Origin: Desulfobacteraceae bacterium
Lineage (GTDB): Bacteria; Desulfobacterota; Desulfobacteria; Desulfobacterales; Desulfobacteraceae
Length of the DNA: 42,030 nucleotides
NCBI GenBank assembly: GCA_004796375.1
Contig: QZLA01000241.1
Span: forward strand, 1-42,030
Direction: 5' to 3'
The notes under the pieces are model-generated. The model had not been told where the DNA came from, searched no databases, and saw only the letters and a program-made list of their open reading frames with translations. The stretch's first letter is position 1; every line of letters begins with the position of its first letter. Made by a program: the position numbers and the translations under genes. This document shows, piece after piece, positions 40,704-42,030 of this stretch.

Positions 40704-42030
40704 TTAAATATCGTTCTGCTGCATCCAGAACTCCAGCAGTGCGATCTGCCAGAGTTTCGATCCTTTCAGCGGCGTAATGTGTGCTTCAGGAGACTTGAGC
40801 AGCATATCCGTATATTCGGCTTGAACCATATTCCTGTATCGGCCGGCATCGTTTTTTAGAATGTCAGTAACAAAATCCAGGTATTTTCCCTGGATATATT
40901 TCAGTGCGGGTACCGGAAAGTAGCCTTTGGGCCTGTCAATGACTTCACTGGGGATGATATCCCTTGCCGCCTCTTTTAAAATGTATTTCCCGCCTTTTCC
41001 GACCTTGTGTTCGGCAGGTATTTTGGCTGCCAGTTCTACCAGCTCATGATCCAGAAACGGCACCCGGGCTTCAAGGCTCCATGCCATGGTCATATTGTCA
41101 ACCCTTTTAACCGGGTCATCAATCAGCATGATCGTGGTATCCATCCTCAGGGCTTTATCCGCCGGGTCTTTCGCACCTGGGACAGCAAACTGGGTTTCAA
41201 TGAATTCCGTACTGAAGTCATGTCCTCTGTAGGATTCGGTAACGATCTCCTGGAATTCCGAATCGGTCCTGTCGCAAAAAGCCTGCCGGTAATCTGCCAC
41301 CGGGTTGCTGCTTCCCATCATCGGCGGATACCAGTGATAGCCGCCGAACACCTCATCGGCACCCTGGCCGCTCTGGACCACCTTGACATGCTTTGCCACT
41401 TCCTGGCTCAGCAGATAAAAACCGATACAGTCATGGGACACCATGGGTTCACTCATGGCCTGGACACAATCCGTCATGGATGGCAGCACATGTTCTGAAT
41501 CCGCCTGAATCTTATGATGGTCTGTGTCGTAATGGCGGGCAATAATATCCGAATATTTGAATTCATTGCCTTCTTCTCCTCCCACACTTTCAAACCCGAT
41601 CGAAAAGGTCTTCAAATCTTTCTGACCGGCCTCTGCAAGCAGTCCGACGATCAGGCTTGAATCCAATCCGCCCGATAAAAGAACCCCCACCGGAACGTCG
41701 GCCACCAGGCGCCGCTTAACAGCCGCCATCAAGGTATGGGAGAGGTATCGTTTCCAGTCTTCAAACTGATATTGCTCTTCCTCCTTGTCCCGCTCAAACT
41801 TGAGATGCCAATATGAATTCCGGGAAAAGGTACCATCACTCTTAACCGTCATGGTGGTTGCCGGCGGCAGCTTTTCTAACCCTTTAATCAGTGTGTGGGG
41901 GGCAGGCACCACCGCATGGAAGGACATGTAGTAGTGAAGGGCCTGCTTTGAAATCTCCGTCTTAACAGTTCCCGTTTTCAGGATTGCCGGCAGGGAAGAG
42001 GTGAAAATCAAACTTTCAGGAGTTTTGCAA
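40704..42030 (-). CDS. asnO: NAGGN amidotransferase, asparagine-synthetase-like (5' end cut by window edge)
   Basis: About 442 codons of a ~590-residue class II amidotransferase are present; the reading frame stays open to the window edge. The glutaminase N-terminus (with the catalytic Cys2) is outside. Visible: the end of the glutaminase domain (LIFTSSLPAILKTG), HYYMSFHAVVPAPHTLIKGLEKLPPATTMTV, the ATP-binding PP-loop GVLLSGGLDSSLIVGLLAEAG, then VVQSGQGADEVFGGY and AWSLEARVPFLDHELVELAAKIP. It is the amidotransferase of the osmolyte trio, which converts N-acetylglutaminylglutamine to its amide. It is the first visible gene of the operon and 11 bases upstream of ngg. Confidence 0.93.
   Translation of the reverse strand, partial: CKTPESLIFTSSLPAILKTGTVKTEISKQALHYYMSFHAVVPAPHTLIKGLEKLPPATTMTVKSDGTFSRNSYWHLKFERDKEEEQYQFEDWKRYLSHTLMAAVKRRLVADVPVGVLLSGGLDSSLIVGLLAEAGQKDLKTFSIGFESVGGEEGNEFKYSDIIARHYDTDHHKIQADSEHVLPSMTDCVQAMSEPMVSHDCIGFYLLSQEVAKHVKVVQSGQGADEVFGGYHWYPPMMGSSNPVADYRQAFCDRTDSEFQEIVTESYRGHDFSTEFIETQFAVPGAKDPADKALRMDTTIMLIDDPVKRVDNMTMAWSLEARVPFLDHELVELAAKIPAEHKVGKGGKYILKEAARDIIPSEVIDRPKGYFPVPALKYIQGKYLDFVTDILKNDAGRYRNMVQAEYTDMLLKSPEAHITPLKGSKLWQIALLEFWMQQNDI

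Overview
The window looks like a piece of chromosome from a Desulfobacterales-type sulfate-reducing (deltaproteobacterial) bacterium. The evidence is the gene mix (CHASE2 cyclase, FecR fusion, tungsten AOR, marine-type osmolyte operon), the moderate GC of the flanks, and the spacing and Shine-Dalgarno use. This assignment is inference, because there is no rRNA or marker gene beyond a partial uvrB. Both ends cut through genes: uvrB on the left (C-terminal third missing) and an asparagine-synthetase-like amidotransferase on the right (N-terminus missing).

Layout. 1-2650: uvrB(-), a small CoA-binding protein(+) and a ferritin(+) closed by a strong terminator. 2611-14281: a large envelope module. 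A two-gene minus-strand operon encodes a secreted seven-repeat SBBP propeller protein and a secreted protein with two PPC-type domains. Divergent from it is a five-gene plus-strand run: GAF/sigma-54 activator, a 1110-residue FecR-TPR-outer-membrane-barrel fusion, a CHASE2 adenylate cyclase, an EamA permease and an M48 lipoprotein protease. A near-consensus sigma-54 promoter lies in front of the secreted-protein operon. 14287-23290: an RstB/RstA-like two-component system(-), pepT(+), and an RND efflux adaptor/pump/small-barrel operon(+) ending in a strong terminator. The same near-identical direct-repeat operator lies upstream of the regulator gene and upstream of the pump operon.

23264-34300: an accessory, increasingly AT-rich region. 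It holds the remnant of a MltF-like transglycosylase, a multi-cluster Fe-S protein, a class III aminotransferase with its MocR regulator, DUF2917 and short thioesterase genes, a beta-helix protein, and a Tat-signal ferredoxin with an AOR-family oxidoreductase beside a Crp/Fnr regulator. Four to five diverged copies of one 90-160 bp hairpin-containing repeat, all in the same orientation, are scattered through the intergenic gaps of this region and nowhere else in the window.

34402-42030: a tight minus-strand operon built around the N-acetylglutaminylglutamine amide (NAGGN) osmolyte trio (amidotransferase, GNAT/ATP-grasp synthetase, M42 hydrolase). It continues with a PfkB sugar kinase, a sucrose-phosphorylase-family enzyme and an unrecognised protein. 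The last protein has features that might be a diverged diadenylate-cyclase-like fold. Together the operon would make one compatible solute and could break down another.

All calls come from reading the sequence and remembered family motifs. No database search was run.
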